From a virus, in the IMG/VR virus record IMGVR_UViG_3300009082_000021, positions 1 to 64,000 of that record: a stretch of DNA of 64,000 bases; one strand, written 5' to 3'. Within the stretch, counting starts at the first letter, position 1. Each line of letters starts with the position of its first letter. This document shows positions 54,568 through 63,425 of the stretch, in pieces. The notes under the pieces are model-generated. The model was not told the origin of the DNA. It saw nothing but the letters and a program-made list of their open reading frames with translations, and ran no database searches. The translations under genes and the position numbers were made by a program.

Positions 54568-55064
54568 CCAACCAGTCCCTTTACTCCGTGGCGCTGGACC
54601 TGATTCTTCAAGGCCCTTCCCACATCCCCGAATCCCCTCTTCAGCCTCGGTAGGAGAGGGCCGTATCCTGGTGTGATGTCTGTGGAAAGCGCCTTCATGA
54701 TGCCTCCACCTCCGATTTTCTCCAGCTCGTCAAAGAGGCCATGGACCATGGCCTCTTTGTACTTGTCCTCCATCTCTTTGAGATGGGTGTAGTACTTCCG
54801 GTCCTCATCCAGATGGTCGGAAGCAATGCTGCGGGTGGCGGCCTCCAAAGGAGCATCGGGGTTCTTCTTGAGCCAGCCGATTGTGTCCTTGTGTTCCTTC
54901 TCCACCTCCTGGCCCTTGAGAAGCTGTCGCCCATAGGGAGACTGCTGATCAGGGTTCTTGATCCCTGGAGGTGCCTCAGGAGAGCTGTACTTCAAGGCTG
55001 CCCTCTCCCCCTTGGCCACGTCTCCTATCTCATCAGCGAAACTGGAGACCGTTCCCGCGTCCAT
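54564..55064 (-). CDS. 166-residue virion-module protein with FDELEKI motif
   Basis: Charged helical protein. GLFDELEKIGGGG at about 112-124 repeats the motif seen in 49121-49459 and 59209-59520; a basic C-terminus follows (RLKRGFGDVGRALKNQV). ATG at 55064 shares a base with the upstream stop. Confidence 0.68.
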   Translation of the reverse strand: MDAGTVSSFADEIGDVAKGERAALKYSSPEAPPGIKNPDQQSPYGRQLLKGQEVEKEHKDTIGWLKKNPDAPLEAATRSIASDHLDEDRKYYTHLKEMEDKYKEAMVHGLFDELEKIGGGGIMKALSTDITPGYGPLLPRLKRGFGDVGRALKNQVQRHGVKGLVG

Positions 55065-55336
55065 TACTCGTCCTTGGCCTTCTTCTTCCGGATGATGGGG
55101 TCTACGGAAGCACGTGGCGCCTCAGCCTTGACTGGAACCGCCTTCTGGGGATGGTACCCCTCCAGCTCCAGGACACCCTGATCGGCCAGGTGCTTGGCGA
55201 CTGAACTGTAGGCGATCTCAGCCGGCATCAGTTCCCTCTTCGCCCCACGCGGATCGCGGAGCACAGAACTCTTGGGCATGACCCTCCAGTGCAGAAAGCC
55301 CGCTACCCGATCAGTGAGATTGGTGACTTTCACCAT
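55064..55336 (-). CDS. 90-residue virion-module protein
   Basis: Begins MVKVTNLTDRVAGFLHWRVM, a beta-rich start like small head-completion proteins; basic tail (IIRKKKAKDE). No family recognised. Confidence 0.68.
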   Translation of the reverse strand: MVKVTNLTDRVAGFLHWRVMPKSSVLRDPRGAKRELMPAEIAYSSVAKHLADQGVLELEGYHPQKAVPVKAEAPRASVDPIIRKKKAKDE

Positions 55337-55339
55337 TGG

Positions 55340-55966
55340 CTATCTCCGTTTCTTGGACTTGTGATGCGATCTCGTTGGCTCAGATGCGGCTGCTGACTCC
55401 TCATCTGCGACCGACATCTCTTCCTCAGCTTCCTTCGCCTCTCGAGAAAGCTCGGAGAGCTTGACGGACCCGAAGACAGATTCCGTGACCGGCTGGTCTT
55501 TGGGTAGTGGGGCGACCTCGACCACCTCCGGCTGGACCTCTTCCGCGATCTCCTCGAGAATCTCCTCGGCCTTCTCTACCTCTTCCGGGGTGGTCGTCTC
55601 CGGGGTGGCAGGGATTTGATCTTCCGGCTTGACCTTCTGGAAACACTCCGGCAGCTCTCCCTTGGGGAGTGCCTTGAACGCCCCGTCCGGTCGGCTGAGG
55701 ATGAACTCACCCGTGGAGGCGTAGGTGATCCGCAGTCGGCCTGGAGCGGTGAGAACGATCATCCCCTCCTTCAGCATCCATAGGAGCTTGGCTGCCTCAC
55801 GCTGGAAGATCTCCTCGGAGAAGGTGATCTTCTTGCCTGGCAGGGTTCGTCTCCCGGCGATGTATTGCTTGTTACGCCGCACGCACGCGGACCTGTGACG
55901 GTGCGCTCTCGTGCGGGCATTCCCCACGATGTTCTCGACCGTGTAGAACGACTGTGTCTCGGCCAT
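55340..55966 (-). CDS. 208-residue virion-module protein with acidic tail
   Basis: ATG at 55966 with AGGAGGAGACAA. Basic N-terminal domain (HRHRSACVRRNKQYIAGRR), a compact beta region, then from about 115 a strongly acidic disordered tail (EEVEKAEEILEEIAEEVQPE) ending in a basic HHKSKKRR. First gene after the capsid terminator. Confidence 0.68.
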   Translation of the reverse strand: MAETQSFYTVENIVGNARTRAHRHRSACVRRNKQYIAGRRTLPGKKITFSEEIFQREAAKLLWMLKEGMIVLTAPGRLRITYASTGEFILSRPDGAFKALPKGELPECFQKVKPEDQIPATPETTTPEEVEKAEEILEEIAEEVQPEVVEVAPLPKDQPVTESVFGSVKLSELSREAKEAEEEMSVADEESAAASEPTRSHHKSKKRR

Positions 55967-55978
55967 TTGTCTCCTCCT

Positions 55979-56021
55979 AAGAAAAAGCGCCGGCGCCTAC
56001 AGCGAGACGCCGGCGCTTTCA
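55979..56021 (-). terminator. Strong terminator after the capsid gene
   Basis: Minus strand AAAGCGCCGGCGTC ... GGCGCCGGCGCTTT with a following TTTTTCTT (55986-55979). The only strong intrinsic terminator seen inside the virion module, as usual behind a highly expressed capsid gene. Confidence 0.88.
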
Positions 56022-56050
56022 GCCCGTACGTTCACCCCGAAGGGCCGGGG

Positions 56051-57175
56051 CTAGTAGACCTCGATGCCCGGGTAGACCAGGCCGGAGTCCACGCGGTTGT
56101 TCTCGGCGCCGAGGTCCTCCTCCGCCTTCGGGCTCTTGGCGGTGAGGATGCTGTCGGTGTCGATGGTCGTGGCGTCACCGGAGTAGAGCTCCAGCTTCCG
56201 CACCGATGCGATGTTGATGACAGCGACCGCGATGTCCTCCCAGGACTGCCAGGTGATCAGGTTCGCGATCTTGTCGATGTAGAACTTGGTGTTGTTGAGG
56301 ATGTAGAAGCGGCCCAGGAAGTCCGGGGCGGTGAAGCAGTAGACGTTGCCCGGCCGCAGGATGTCGGTCTTGATGGTCCGGATGTACTGCCTGCCGAGAA
56401 GCAGGTTGTACTTGTATCCGTCCACCGTGGTCTCCGACTGGAGCTTGTCGCCGAAGTCCTCGAGCGTCCACTGGAGGACGTCGTCCCAGTCCACCTCGGT
56501 GATCAGGATCTGCTCGGCGCGCAGCCTGTTGCCATCGATCAGCTTGAAGAGGTTGACGAAGTCCGGCCTCTGAACCGGCCAGACGGTCGCGTCGTCCGTG
56601 GTGGCCTCGCGGGCGAGCTCGCCCTTGCGGACGGAGAACTCGACCGGCGGGGTCGCTCCCTGGAGCGCCGAAGCGTTCAGGGCGGTGACCGAACCACCGT
56701 TGGCCTCGGCCTGGAGGGCCTGGACAGCGGCCTCGATGTGGATGGTCCACTCGCGGTCCTCGATCTCCTGGATGTCCTTCACCGAGTTGTCCTCGATGAC
56801 CTTGGTGATCGGCATTTCGTAGGCCAGGAGCTCCTGCTCCGTCTTCTCGAACTTCTCCGAGCTGACGGTCCAGAAAGCCACCTCGGCACGGGGCGCGCGG
56901 ATGAAGCGGGCCTCGGGCTGACCGCGGAAGGTCAGGGCCATCGCGCGGCTCTTGGGCTCCACGTCCACGATCTTCACGAGCGTGTCGTGGTTGACGGACC
57001 GCTGGCAGTCCGCCCTGGTCACCATCTGGGGCGGCTGGACCTTGCGGGCGTAGCTCACCTCACGGAGACGGTCGCGGACGTAGGTGCCGGCGTACTCGGC
57101 GATCTTCTCTTTCCCCTCGGCCGTCCCCACCTTGTTGGTGAAGAGGTCGTTCAGGACTCTTGCGGGAACGCTCAT
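56051..57175 (-). CDS. Probable major capsid protein
   Basis: 374 residues, ATG at 57175 with GAAGGAGAATCACG. Mixed alpha/beta. Within it: EVAFWTVSSEKFEKTEQELLAYEMPI, a long helical 'spine' (VIEDNSVKDIQEIEDREW ... AVQALQAE), VDWDDVLQWTLEDFGDK, and LRPGNVYCFTAPDFLGRF. This order and the size suit an HK97-fold capsid subunit of large phages. Support is from genome position (after scaffold-like and protease genes), its own strong terminator and length; sequence similarity is not obvious by eye. Confidence 0.72.
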   Translation of the reverse strand: MSVPARVLNDLFTNKVGTAEGKEKIAEYAGTYVRDRLREVSYARKVQPPQMVTRADCQRSVNHDTLVKIVDVEPKSRAMALTFRGQPEARFIRAPRAEVAFWTVSSEKFEKTEQELLAYEMPITKVIEDNSVKDIQEIEDREWTIHIEAAVQALQAEANGGSVTALNASALQGATPPVEFSVRKGELAREATTDDATVWPVQRPDFVNLFKLIDGNRLRAEQILITEVDWDDVLQWTLEDFGDKLQSETTVDGYKYNLLLGRQYIRTIKTDILRPGNVYCFTAPDFLGRFYILNNTKFYIDKIANLITWQSWEDIAVAVINIASVRKLELYSGDATTIDTDSILTAKSPKAEEDLGAENNRVDSGLVYPGIEVY

Positions 57176-57205
57176 CGTGATTCTCCTTCGTGATCCTCTC
57201 CTGGC

Positions 57206-57658
57206 CTAGACCAGGGTCTGGATGAAGCGCAGCTTGTTGCCGTTGTCGTTCGGGTGACGGGTGACGTAGCCGATGACCTCGCCGGACGAGTAGTTCGCCA
57301 GGCCGGACTTCGTTTTCCCATCCGGTCCGGTGACGCTCGCGCTGATCTGGAGCTTGCCCAGGAGCGTGAGGCCAGCGGCGGTGAAGATCAGGGTGTCGGC
57401 TTCGTAGGTCATGCCGAACAGCACCGTCGTCTTCCCAAGAGCCTGGACGTCGAAACGCCCCTTCTCCGCGAAGACTGCCCAGCCGATGCTTCCATCGACG
57501 CCACGGATGAGCTTGTAGCTGCTGTTGAGGTTCATGAACTCGCCATCCAGTAGCGGGTTCGTTCCGTTCGGATTCGCCAGGGTCCGGTCGTTGAGGGGGA
57601 AATCCCTCCGGAGGACCGGAATGAGTTCCGTGATCAGAGTGAAGTTCGAAACGGACAT
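57206..57658 (-). CDS. 150-residue capsid-associated (decoration/cement-like) protein
   Basis: Immediately upstream of the capsid gene; ATG at 57658. Beta-rich throughout (YKLIRGVDGSIGWAVFAEKG; ADTLIFTAAGLTLLGKLQISA), compact and Gly/Thr-rich, as head decoration proteins are. Function by position. Confidence 0.6.
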   Translation of the reverse strand: MSVSNFTLITELIPVLRRDFPLNDRTLANPNGTNPLLDGEFMNLNSSYKLIRGVDGSIGWAVFAEKGRFDVQALGKTTVLFGMTYEADTLIFTAAGLTLLGKLQISASVTGPDGKTKSGLANYSSGEVIGYVTRHPNDNGNKLRFIQTLV

Positions 57659-57688
57659 TGAAGTTCTCCTTGGTTTTCCGGTTGGCTG

Positions 57689-58081
57689 CTACTCGGAGAG
57701 CCCACCCAGGATGTACGCCGTGAGAGCATCCGCACCGTTACCCGGCGCCTCCGCTCCTGCCAGCTTCCCGAGAGCCCCATTGGGGGCCGACATCTCGATC
57801 GCCTCTTCGATGACGTCGAGCTTCCGGCCACGAGTCTCCGCCTCCTTGATCCGCTCGACCTTCTCCTCGAAGGTGGTGCCAGGGTCGATGCCCTTGGTCT
57901 CCATCGTGCGAGCGATCTTCTCGATTCGGTCGGATTTCTCGTACTCCCGCAGCTTGGTCTCCACACCCGCCAGCTTCGTGCGCAACTCGTCCCTCTCGGA
58001 GACGAGTGCCCGAAGAACACCTGGAACCTCGGCGTAGACCTGCGCGGCCTGGGCAGCACTGATCTTGGTCTGGCTCATCAT
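57689..58081 (-). CDS. 130-residue coiled-coil protein, possible scaffold
   Basis: ATG at 58081 with TAGGAGGACATG. A long charged coiled coil (ERDELRTKLAGVETKLREYEK ... FEEKVERIKEAE, about 28-95), then a small Gly/Ala-rich end. Size, coiled coil and position before the capsid gene fit a scaffolding or assembly protein. Confidence 0.62.
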   Translation of the reverse strand: MMSQTKISAAQAAQVYAEVPGVLRALVSERDELRTKLAGVETKLREYEKSDRIEKIARTMETKGIDPGTTFEEKVERIKEAETRGRKLDVIEEAIEMSAPNGALGKLAGAEAPGNGADALTAYILGGLSE

Positions 58082-58087
58082 GTCCTC

Positions 58088-59185
58088 CTAGTACCCACCC
58101 GAGATGGGCATTGCGCTGCTACCGAAGGCGGCTTCCTTCTTCTCTTCCTGCTTGGCCTTGAGGGCTTCGTGCAGCTTCGCAGCCCTCTCCTTCTCCTCGG
58201 GCGAAGCATCGTCCTTCGCCCCCTCCTCCGCGATCTTGCGGAGGAGAGCCCTTGCCGCCACCGCTGATGAGAGCTTCACGCCCGCGCCGGCAGCAGAGTC
58301 GAGGTTTTCATGAAGCACCGGATCCGTGGACTTCTTCTGGGCTGGTTCGTCGATCACCTCACCCATCCGTTCCTTGGGTACGGCCTTCGCCTGCTGCTTG
58401 GTGTAGTCCCTTGCAGCTTCGTTGGAGTTGATCATGCTCTCCTGCCGGCTGGCTTCGCCGGGAAGAGAGGGGACGTCCTCACCGCTCTTGGACGCATCCG
58501 GGGGGACGTCATTGTGCGTGGCCTTGATCTGGGCGGCGGATACGTCCTCGCCGGCCATCTTGCTCATGATACCCAGGACGCGGTTGACCTGCGCTGTCTT
58601 CTGCTTCCTGCTGATGAGGAGAGCAGCCGACTGTTTCATCTTGTCCTGGTGCGTCCAGTTCTCACTCCCGCCGGGAGGAGTGGTGGCGTCGGTCTTGAGG
58701 GAAGTTCCGGGGTTGGTCTGGCCGGGAGACTTGGTGTCCGACCCCGTGGCCATCGGCGGCTTGCCGGTCTTGGCCTCTCCCGTCTCCTCCGACTGGACGC
58801 CGGGGGTGGGGGAGTTGACGTTGGTCTCCAGGGACGTCTGGCCGATGCCAGGTCCGATCCCCGGGGTGACGGTGTGGGGCGGGGGCGGCATGGTCTCGCC
58901 AACCGCTTCCTTCGTCAGGAAATGGTTGTTGAGATACTCCACTGCCGACGCGAGCTTCTCCACGAACACGGAGGAGGTCTTCTCCCCATAACTCTCGTAG
59001 TTCCGCTCGGGGGTGTTGCCCGTCTCCTTGGGAGCGCCCTTGTTTTCGAAGCCGCTCTCTTTTTCCTTCTCGTCTTTCTTCTTGGACTCGTCCCGATCAG
59101 GCTCCTGCTGAAGCTGCGCGATCTTGACCCGCTCCTCAGCTTCGGCAAGCGACTGCCGGACCATGTCCTGTAGAGAGAATCGCAT
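58088..59185 (-). CDS. 365-residue disordered/helical virion-module protein
   Basis: ATG at 59185 after GAGGAGAAATCAG. Helical ends with 'ERVKIAQL' and 'FVEKLASAVEYL' motifs, a long polar, Pro/Thr/Ser/Gly-rich middle (about 95-190), and a C-terminal 'LLRKIAEEGAKDD' helix. Composition like scaffold or head-core proteins processed by the prohead protease. Confidence 0.65.
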   Translation of the reverse strand: MRFSLQDMVRQSLAEAEERVKIAQLQQEPDRDESKKKDEKEKESGFENKGAPKETGNTPERNYESYGEKTSSVFVEKLASAVEYLNNHFLTKEAVGETMPPPPHTVTPGIGPGIGQTSLETNVNSPTPGVQSEETGEAKTGKPPMATGSDTKSPGQTNPGTSLKTDATTPPGGSENWTHQDKMKQSAALLISRKQKTAQVNRVLGIMSKMAGEDVSAAQIKATHNDVPPDASKSGEDVPSLPGEASRQESMINSNEAARDYTKQQAKAVPKERMGEVIDEPAQKKSTDPVLHENLDSAAGAGVKLSSAVAARALLRKIAEEGAKDDASPEEKERAAKLHEALKAKQEEKKEAAFGSSAMPISGGY

Positions 59186-59208
59186 CTGATTTCTCCTCTC
59201 GTGTCCCA

Positions 59209-59520
59209 TCATCGTACCCCAAAGACCACATTGGGAGGCGGAGTACTTCGCTCCGCCGCACCCTGAGCAGGGTTGGCTGATGGGGAGGTGTCGATGTTCG
59301 GTTGCGCGTAGTCTGGTGGTCGCTTGCCGTACTGCGACGCTGGACCAACCAGCTTGGGGCTGAGAGAGGCAGGAGGTGTCGGCGCTCGGTCTGCCTGGAT
59401 CGGTGGGGTCTTCGCCCGTGGTGCACCCACGGTCTTTGACGACCACACGCTCGAGGAAGATCGAGCTTGTGCCCCGATCTTCTCCAGCTCATCCCAGAAC
59501 GCCGTCATCATCTCTTCCAC
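59209..59520 (-). CDS. 103-residue virion-module protein
   Basis: ATG at 59520. N-terminal AFWDELEKIGAQ motif, then a proline/serine-rich disordered remainder. No family recognised. Confidence 0.66.
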   Translation of the reverse strand: MEEMMTAFWDELEKIGAQARSSSSVWSSKTVGAPRAKTPPIQADRAPTPPASLSPKLVGPASQYGKRPPDYAQPNIDTSPSANPAQGAAERSTPPPNVVFGVR

Positions 59521-59545
59521 GCTCAGTCACCCAAGCTGTTCGGAC

Positions 59546-60385
59546 CTACTGCTCCCACTCCACCGGAATGCCGGACTCTTCGCAGATCTGGAGGGCGCGG
59601 AGCTCGAGCGCCTGGTCGAGAGCCGATGCCTGCTTCTCCTGAGTCTGGACCAAGAGGTTGCCCTGCTCGTCCACGTACCCGGCCTGCTTCGCCATCTCGA
59701 ACGCCCTCTGCTGGGCGAGGGCTTCGAACGCGGAGCCTTCCTTCGTCGCCTCGGGTTCCTTCTTGCCCTTGACGGCGCTGTGGACACCCTTGGTTGCGAG
59801 CGCGGTCGCCCCGAGAGCTGCGACTGCCCCTTCCGGCGACGACTTGATCGCCCGACCTACCTGCTTCGCCCTGTCCGCGAGGGAGGTACCTTTGCCAACG
59901 GCGCCCTTCAGGTGGCTCACTGCCTCACGCGCGGCTGCCCCACGGCCGCCGGCGAAGTTCTTCAGCTTGTTCACGAGCCCCAGCCCCTTCTCCGACATCG
60001 CCTGCTTCTCGATGTCGCGGAGCTCCTGCACCATGGAGTGCGCCATCACGCGCCCCAGGAAGTCGGCCTCGGCTGCCTTCTCCTTGGCCTCTTCTTCCTT
60101 CTCTTCCTTCTCCTTGGACTCGCCCTTCTCGTGCTCCTGGCCGAACTGGCTGTCCTTCTCCTTGGCCTTGGCCTCTTCCTTCTTCTCCTCCGCCGGGGTC
60201 TCTTCCGCTGACTTGTAGAGGTTGCCGATCATCTCGGCGATCTCATTGTCGTTGAACCGAGCGAGGTCCACACCCTCTTCCTCCGCGAGCTTCACGAGGA
60301 GCTCCGCGGCGGCCATCTTCTCGATGTCGTTCTGCTCGGGCTCGTAGTTGCCGGTGCCGTAGATTGCGGCGAGGTCACGATCCAT
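59546..60385 (-). CDS. 279-residue highly charged helical protein (head core-like)
   Basis: ATG at 60385 with AAAAGGAGATCTTCAA. 'IEKMAAAELLVKLAEEEG' near 22-39, then a very acidic/lysine segment (about 60-110, EEKKEEAKAKEKDSQ-like), a basic middle and a final helix. Prohead core or scaffold composition; located between protease and capsid genes. Confidence 0.66.
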   Translation of the reverse strand: MDRDLAAIYGTGNYEPEQNDIEKMAAAELLVKLAEEEGVDLARFNDNEIAEMIGNLYKSAEETPAEEKKEEAKAKEKDSQFGQEHEKGESKEKEEKEEEAKEKAAEADFLGRVMAHSMVQELRDIEKQAMSEKGLGLVNKLKNFAGGRGAAAREAVSHLKGAVGKGTSLADRAKQVGRAIKSSPEGAVAALGATALATKGVHSAVKGKKEPEATKEGSAFEALAQQRAFEMAKQAGYVDEQGNLLVQTQEKQASALDQALELRALQICEESGIPVEWEQ

Positions 60386-60471
60386 TTGAAGATCTCCTTT
60401 TCGGTTGCGTTCGTTCTGTTGCCTTCGATGATCCGTTTCTTCGAGGTCTCAGCCCCTCACGCTCACCGAAG

Positions 60472-62472
60472 CTAGACATCCGGCTTATCTGCGAAGCCTG
60501 CGATGCCTTGGACGATCCTACGGGGGATCGTTGACCCTTGTTGGTGCAATGCTCCCATGCCCGCCAGGAACATGAGCAGCTTTGGATACTCCGCTGCGAA
60601 GTTCGTGATCGGGCCGACTGGCTCTTGTACACCCATCCGAGCTCGTTCCCTCTGCCACCGTGCGTATTCACTGAGAGCGTAACCACCACCGATTGCACCT
60701 AACAACACCGCTGGATTAACCTTTGCGCCAGCGGCGTTTTTCTCGAAACCGGTTGCCAGTCCCTCTCGGAAGACCGTTTCCCAAAGATCGGAATGGCTGC
60801 TCACAATATCTGCTGCTTGCTTCAGGCAGTCAACTGCCCGATCTAGGTAGCCATTATAGGCTGCCGCGATCTTGCATAGGAAGGGACTTTCTGCTGTCTT
60901 CAACTTCTCCACCTTCAAGGTGTTACCCCAAGGCTCCTTGTGCAGCTCTGGAGGCTCACCCTCACCACCGATGGAGGTCGGGATCATACGACGCTTGGCG
61001 ATCGGCTCCAACATGCTGCGCCCTTCCAAGAACGGCATCAGGAGTCTCTTGATGATATCGCTGAAATGTTCAGGACCCATCGGCACGGTCGTGTCACGTT
61101 CCCCAGACTGGGGAATGACCATGCTATCGCGATCCATCTGATCTGCCAGATCTTTACGACCCAAGCTGATGATGGTGATGCGCTGGAATTCACGGGGCCG
61201 GAGGAGCATGCCCATAGAGGTGGGTGTAGATAGGGCCTCGTGTAGGGGACACTTTCCGAGTTGATCGAGAATCTCGTTTGGAAGATCGGGAGTTGAATGT
61301 TCTGTGGGCACTGCCTTACCGCCAAACTGCGATGGCACGACCTCTTTTGTAATCTCCGCACCCTTGTGATGGGAAGCCTTTTTTTCCCGCAATCTCGCAC
61401 GCACCAGGTCCAAACCAGCCTGCTTCTCCTCCGGCATCTCGGACTTGGCCACGCCCTTCCGCGCCATAGTGATTGCACGGTTGAGACTCATCTTTTCGGG
61501 ATGGTATCTCTTCCCCGTCGCACGGACTACCTCACGCAGCACTTGCCGAACTGGGACGGCCGCGACTTTCTCGAAATCCTTCTCGATCTCCGGCTGATAC
61601 CCTAACTCCTCCGCGAGATGCCATGAAGGCACGACCTCGGAATGATAACCCAGGGTCACGTGAGCTAGCTTCGCCATCACCTTTGCGGTCTTGTCGGCTC
61701 CGATGAAGACGAAACTGATGTCGAAGAACCTGGGGAAGTCGTTGATCGCGTAGATCTTAGTCCCATCCGACAAGATCTTGTTGAGCTGAGTCTTGAGGTG
61801 CTCGCAATAATCATTCCTCGTGACCGACAATCCACGGATCGGATTCCGGCGATGGAAGACAAGAACAGCCTGCCCCACCGACTGGTGGAGGGAAGGATCG
61901 TAGGTGGACTGGGCATCACGGTATTTCGCCCAGTCTGTACACTTGGAGCAGAGGTCGTAGGGCACCTTGCATCCCATACTGACGTCGGGGAAGAGACCGT
62001 GATCGAGCTTGTCGCAGATGTCCTGAGCACCGAACTTAGCCGCCAACTCGCGATCTATGCAGACCACGAGCTCGACACGCTTCATCTCATCATGCCAGGC
62101 ACTGATCTTCACCTCGCCGAAGGACCGGCTGGGATCTTTGTTGACGTGGTGCTTGTAAGGATGGGCCTGGTAGAAGGTCTCGTAACCGTAGATTGGGCCA
62201 CGATGAATCAGCGACCCTTCTGGGAAGTAGTCGCCGTTGATGTTCGATCCCCAGTACTCTCCCGCGCCCAGGGCGTTGACCAGGACGTAGATCTTCGAGG
62301 GGTCCGGCATGAGATGCTGGAGGAACTGCTGAACCTCCGGCAGCATCGGCTGAGCCGTCTTGCCCATGGCGAAGAAGGCAGCCGCCTTCTCGATCTCACC
62401 AGGTCGGAAGACCTCGACTAGACGCTCACCCTGATCGCGCCGAGCGCGAAACTGGCAGACCTTGATGATCAT
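60472..62472 (-). CDS. Probable prohead protease fused to a large C-terminal region
   Basis: 666 residues. The first about 230 include LGAGEYWGSNINGDYFPE (about 69-86), HPYKHHVNKDPSRSFGEVKIS (His and a buried turn) and DVSMGCKVPY with a serine. This is the layout of phage capsid-maturation serine proteases (a 'N.NGD.F' strand, H in 'H.nKdp', S in '(V/I)S.G') found in large myoviruses. A CSKCTDW finger follows. The C-terminal 430 residues are helical with a final hydrophobic, glycine-containing part. It would cleave scaffold and head proteins during maturation. The Ser/His assignment needs an alignment. Confidence 0.6.
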   Translation of the reverse strand: MIIKVCQFRARRDQGERLVEVFRPGEIEKAAAFFAMGKTAQPMLPEVQQFLQHLMPDPSKIYVLVNALGAGEYWGSNINGDYFPEGSLIHRGPIYGYETFYQAHPYKHHVNKDPSRSFGEVKISAWHDEMKRVELVVCIDRELAAKFGAQDICDKLDHGLFPDVSMGCKVPYDLCSKCTDWAKYRDAQSTYDPSLHQSVGQAVLVFHRRNPIRGLSVTRNDYCEHLKTQLNKILSDGTKIYAINDFPRFFDISFVFIGADKTAKVMAKLAHVTLGYHSEVVPSWHLAEELGYQPEIEKDFEKVAAVPVRQVLREVVRATGKRYHPEKMSLNRAITMARKGVAKSEMPEEKQAGLDLVRARLREKKASHHKGAEITKEVVPSQFGGKAVPTEHSTPDLPNEILDQLGKCPLHEALSTPTSMGMLLRPREFQRITIISLGRKDLADQMDRDSMVIPQSGERDTTVPMGPEHFSDIIKRLLMPFLEGRSMLEPIAKRRMIPTSIGGEGEPPELHKEPWGNTLKVEKLKTAESPFLCKIAAAYNGYLDRAVDCLKQAADIVSSHSDLWETVFREGLATGFEKNAAGAKVNPAVLLGAIGGGYALSEYARWQRERARMGVQEPVGPITNFAAEYPKLLMFLAGMGALHQQGSTIPRRIVQGIAGFADKPDV

Positions 62473-63132
62473 CTACGCGTACTCTTTTTCAGTACGTCCA
62501 AGTTCTTCCCCGCCCGGCCCAAAACGACGTTCGCCGATCAGACGTGGCTGGGGAGACTGGACCTGCGCCGGTGCCAGTGCGGGCAGGGGGGAGAACTTCA
62601 TCGAATCCAGGAATGGATGGCTCCCTCGAGCTTGAGACAGATTCCTCGTGGTCTCGCTCAACAGCTTCGACGTCTCGATCGGGATCATGGGTCCACCCTC
62701 GGGGGCCCGTTCCATCATCTGGTGAACGAAAGAGCCCGCGATGAGCGGATCCTTAGCCATGTCCGGTGACATGGCACGAAGGGAGTTGTAGAGGGACTGG
62801 ATATGCCCAGCGTCCTCTTTGTGCAGGCGAGGATTGGCCTCCATCATCTGCTTGAAGTCACGCGCTTTCGCGAATCGTTCTCGGATGGCGCCGACTCCTT
62901 TGCCAGCTCCCGCGAAAGCAGCGCCCAGGAGTCCTGTGCCGATGGCCCCCGGCAGGATCGAGCCCGTTCCTCGAGCTATGACCTGCCCCAGACTTTGAGC
63001 TGCCTCCGACGTGGGCGGATGTTGCTGTAATCCTTCGGAGAAGGCGTGCCAGAGGTTCCCCAAGAAACCCGCTTCCTTTGTCTTAGGGGCCTCCTGAAGA
63101 GCAAGAAACTCCTCGACTGGATTTTTCGACAT
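62473..63132 (-). CDS. 219-residue virion-module protein
   Basis: ATG at 63132 (MSKNPVEEFLALQEAPKTKEAG). A helical N-terminus, a hydrophobic, glycine-rich segment (SILPGAIGTGLLGAAFAGAGKGVGA, about 76-100), helical remainder and a Pro-rich end. Possibly internal, membrane-active or portal-vertex-associated. No family recognised. Confidence 0.66.
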   Translation of the reverse strand: MSKNPVEEFLALQEAPKTKEAGFLGNLWHAFSEGLQQHPPTSEAAQSLGQVIARGTGSILPGAIGTGLLGAAFAGAGKGVGAIRERFAKARDFKQMMEANPRLHKEDAGHIQSLYNSLRAMSPDMAKDPLIAGSFVHQMMERAPEGGPMIPIETSKLLSETTRNLSQARGSHPFLDSMKFSPLPALAPAQVQSPQPRLIGERRFGPGGEELGRTEKEYA

Positions 63133-63134
63133 GG

Positions 63135-63425
63135 CTAGTACCCGTAACCTTGCTGGGCCTGGCGGAGAGCCCTCTCGTACTTCCACTGCTGGTACTTGTT
63201 CTTCAGGGCCTGCCCCGTCTGAGTCTGAAGGGCCTTGTGGATGCCGTAAGCGCCCGCCGCAGCCGGAAAAAGGCCAACCGCTGTCCCCGCAATCGGGTGA
63301 CCTGCTTCCGCCAGTTCCTTACCGGCCTTGCGAGCTGTCTGGTGCAAGGCTCTGAGAACTCCTACCTTCTCCGCGATCTTCTCCCGGCTCAGGAGTGCCA
63401 TCGCTAGGGCAAGCTTCGGTGTCAT
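63135..63425 (-). CDS. 96-residue virion-module protein
   Basis: ATG at 63425 overlapping the upstream gene. 'REKIAEKVGVLRALHQTARK' helix, a hydrophobic GTAVGLFPAAAGAYGIH segment and a basic, Gln/Tyr-rich end. No family recognised. Confidence 0.66.
   Translation of the reverse strand: MTPKLALAMALLSREKIAEKVGVLRALHQTARKAGKELAEAGHPIAGTAVGLFPAAAGAYGIHKALQTQTGQALKNKYQQWKYERALRQAQQGYGY

Noticed and set aside
55865-57193. A 442-codon plus-strand frame opposite the capsid gene.
   Set aside because: Its Leu/Val/Asp/Arg-heavy content is the complement of a GC-rich gene, with no ribosome site; the minus strand has the operon layout.
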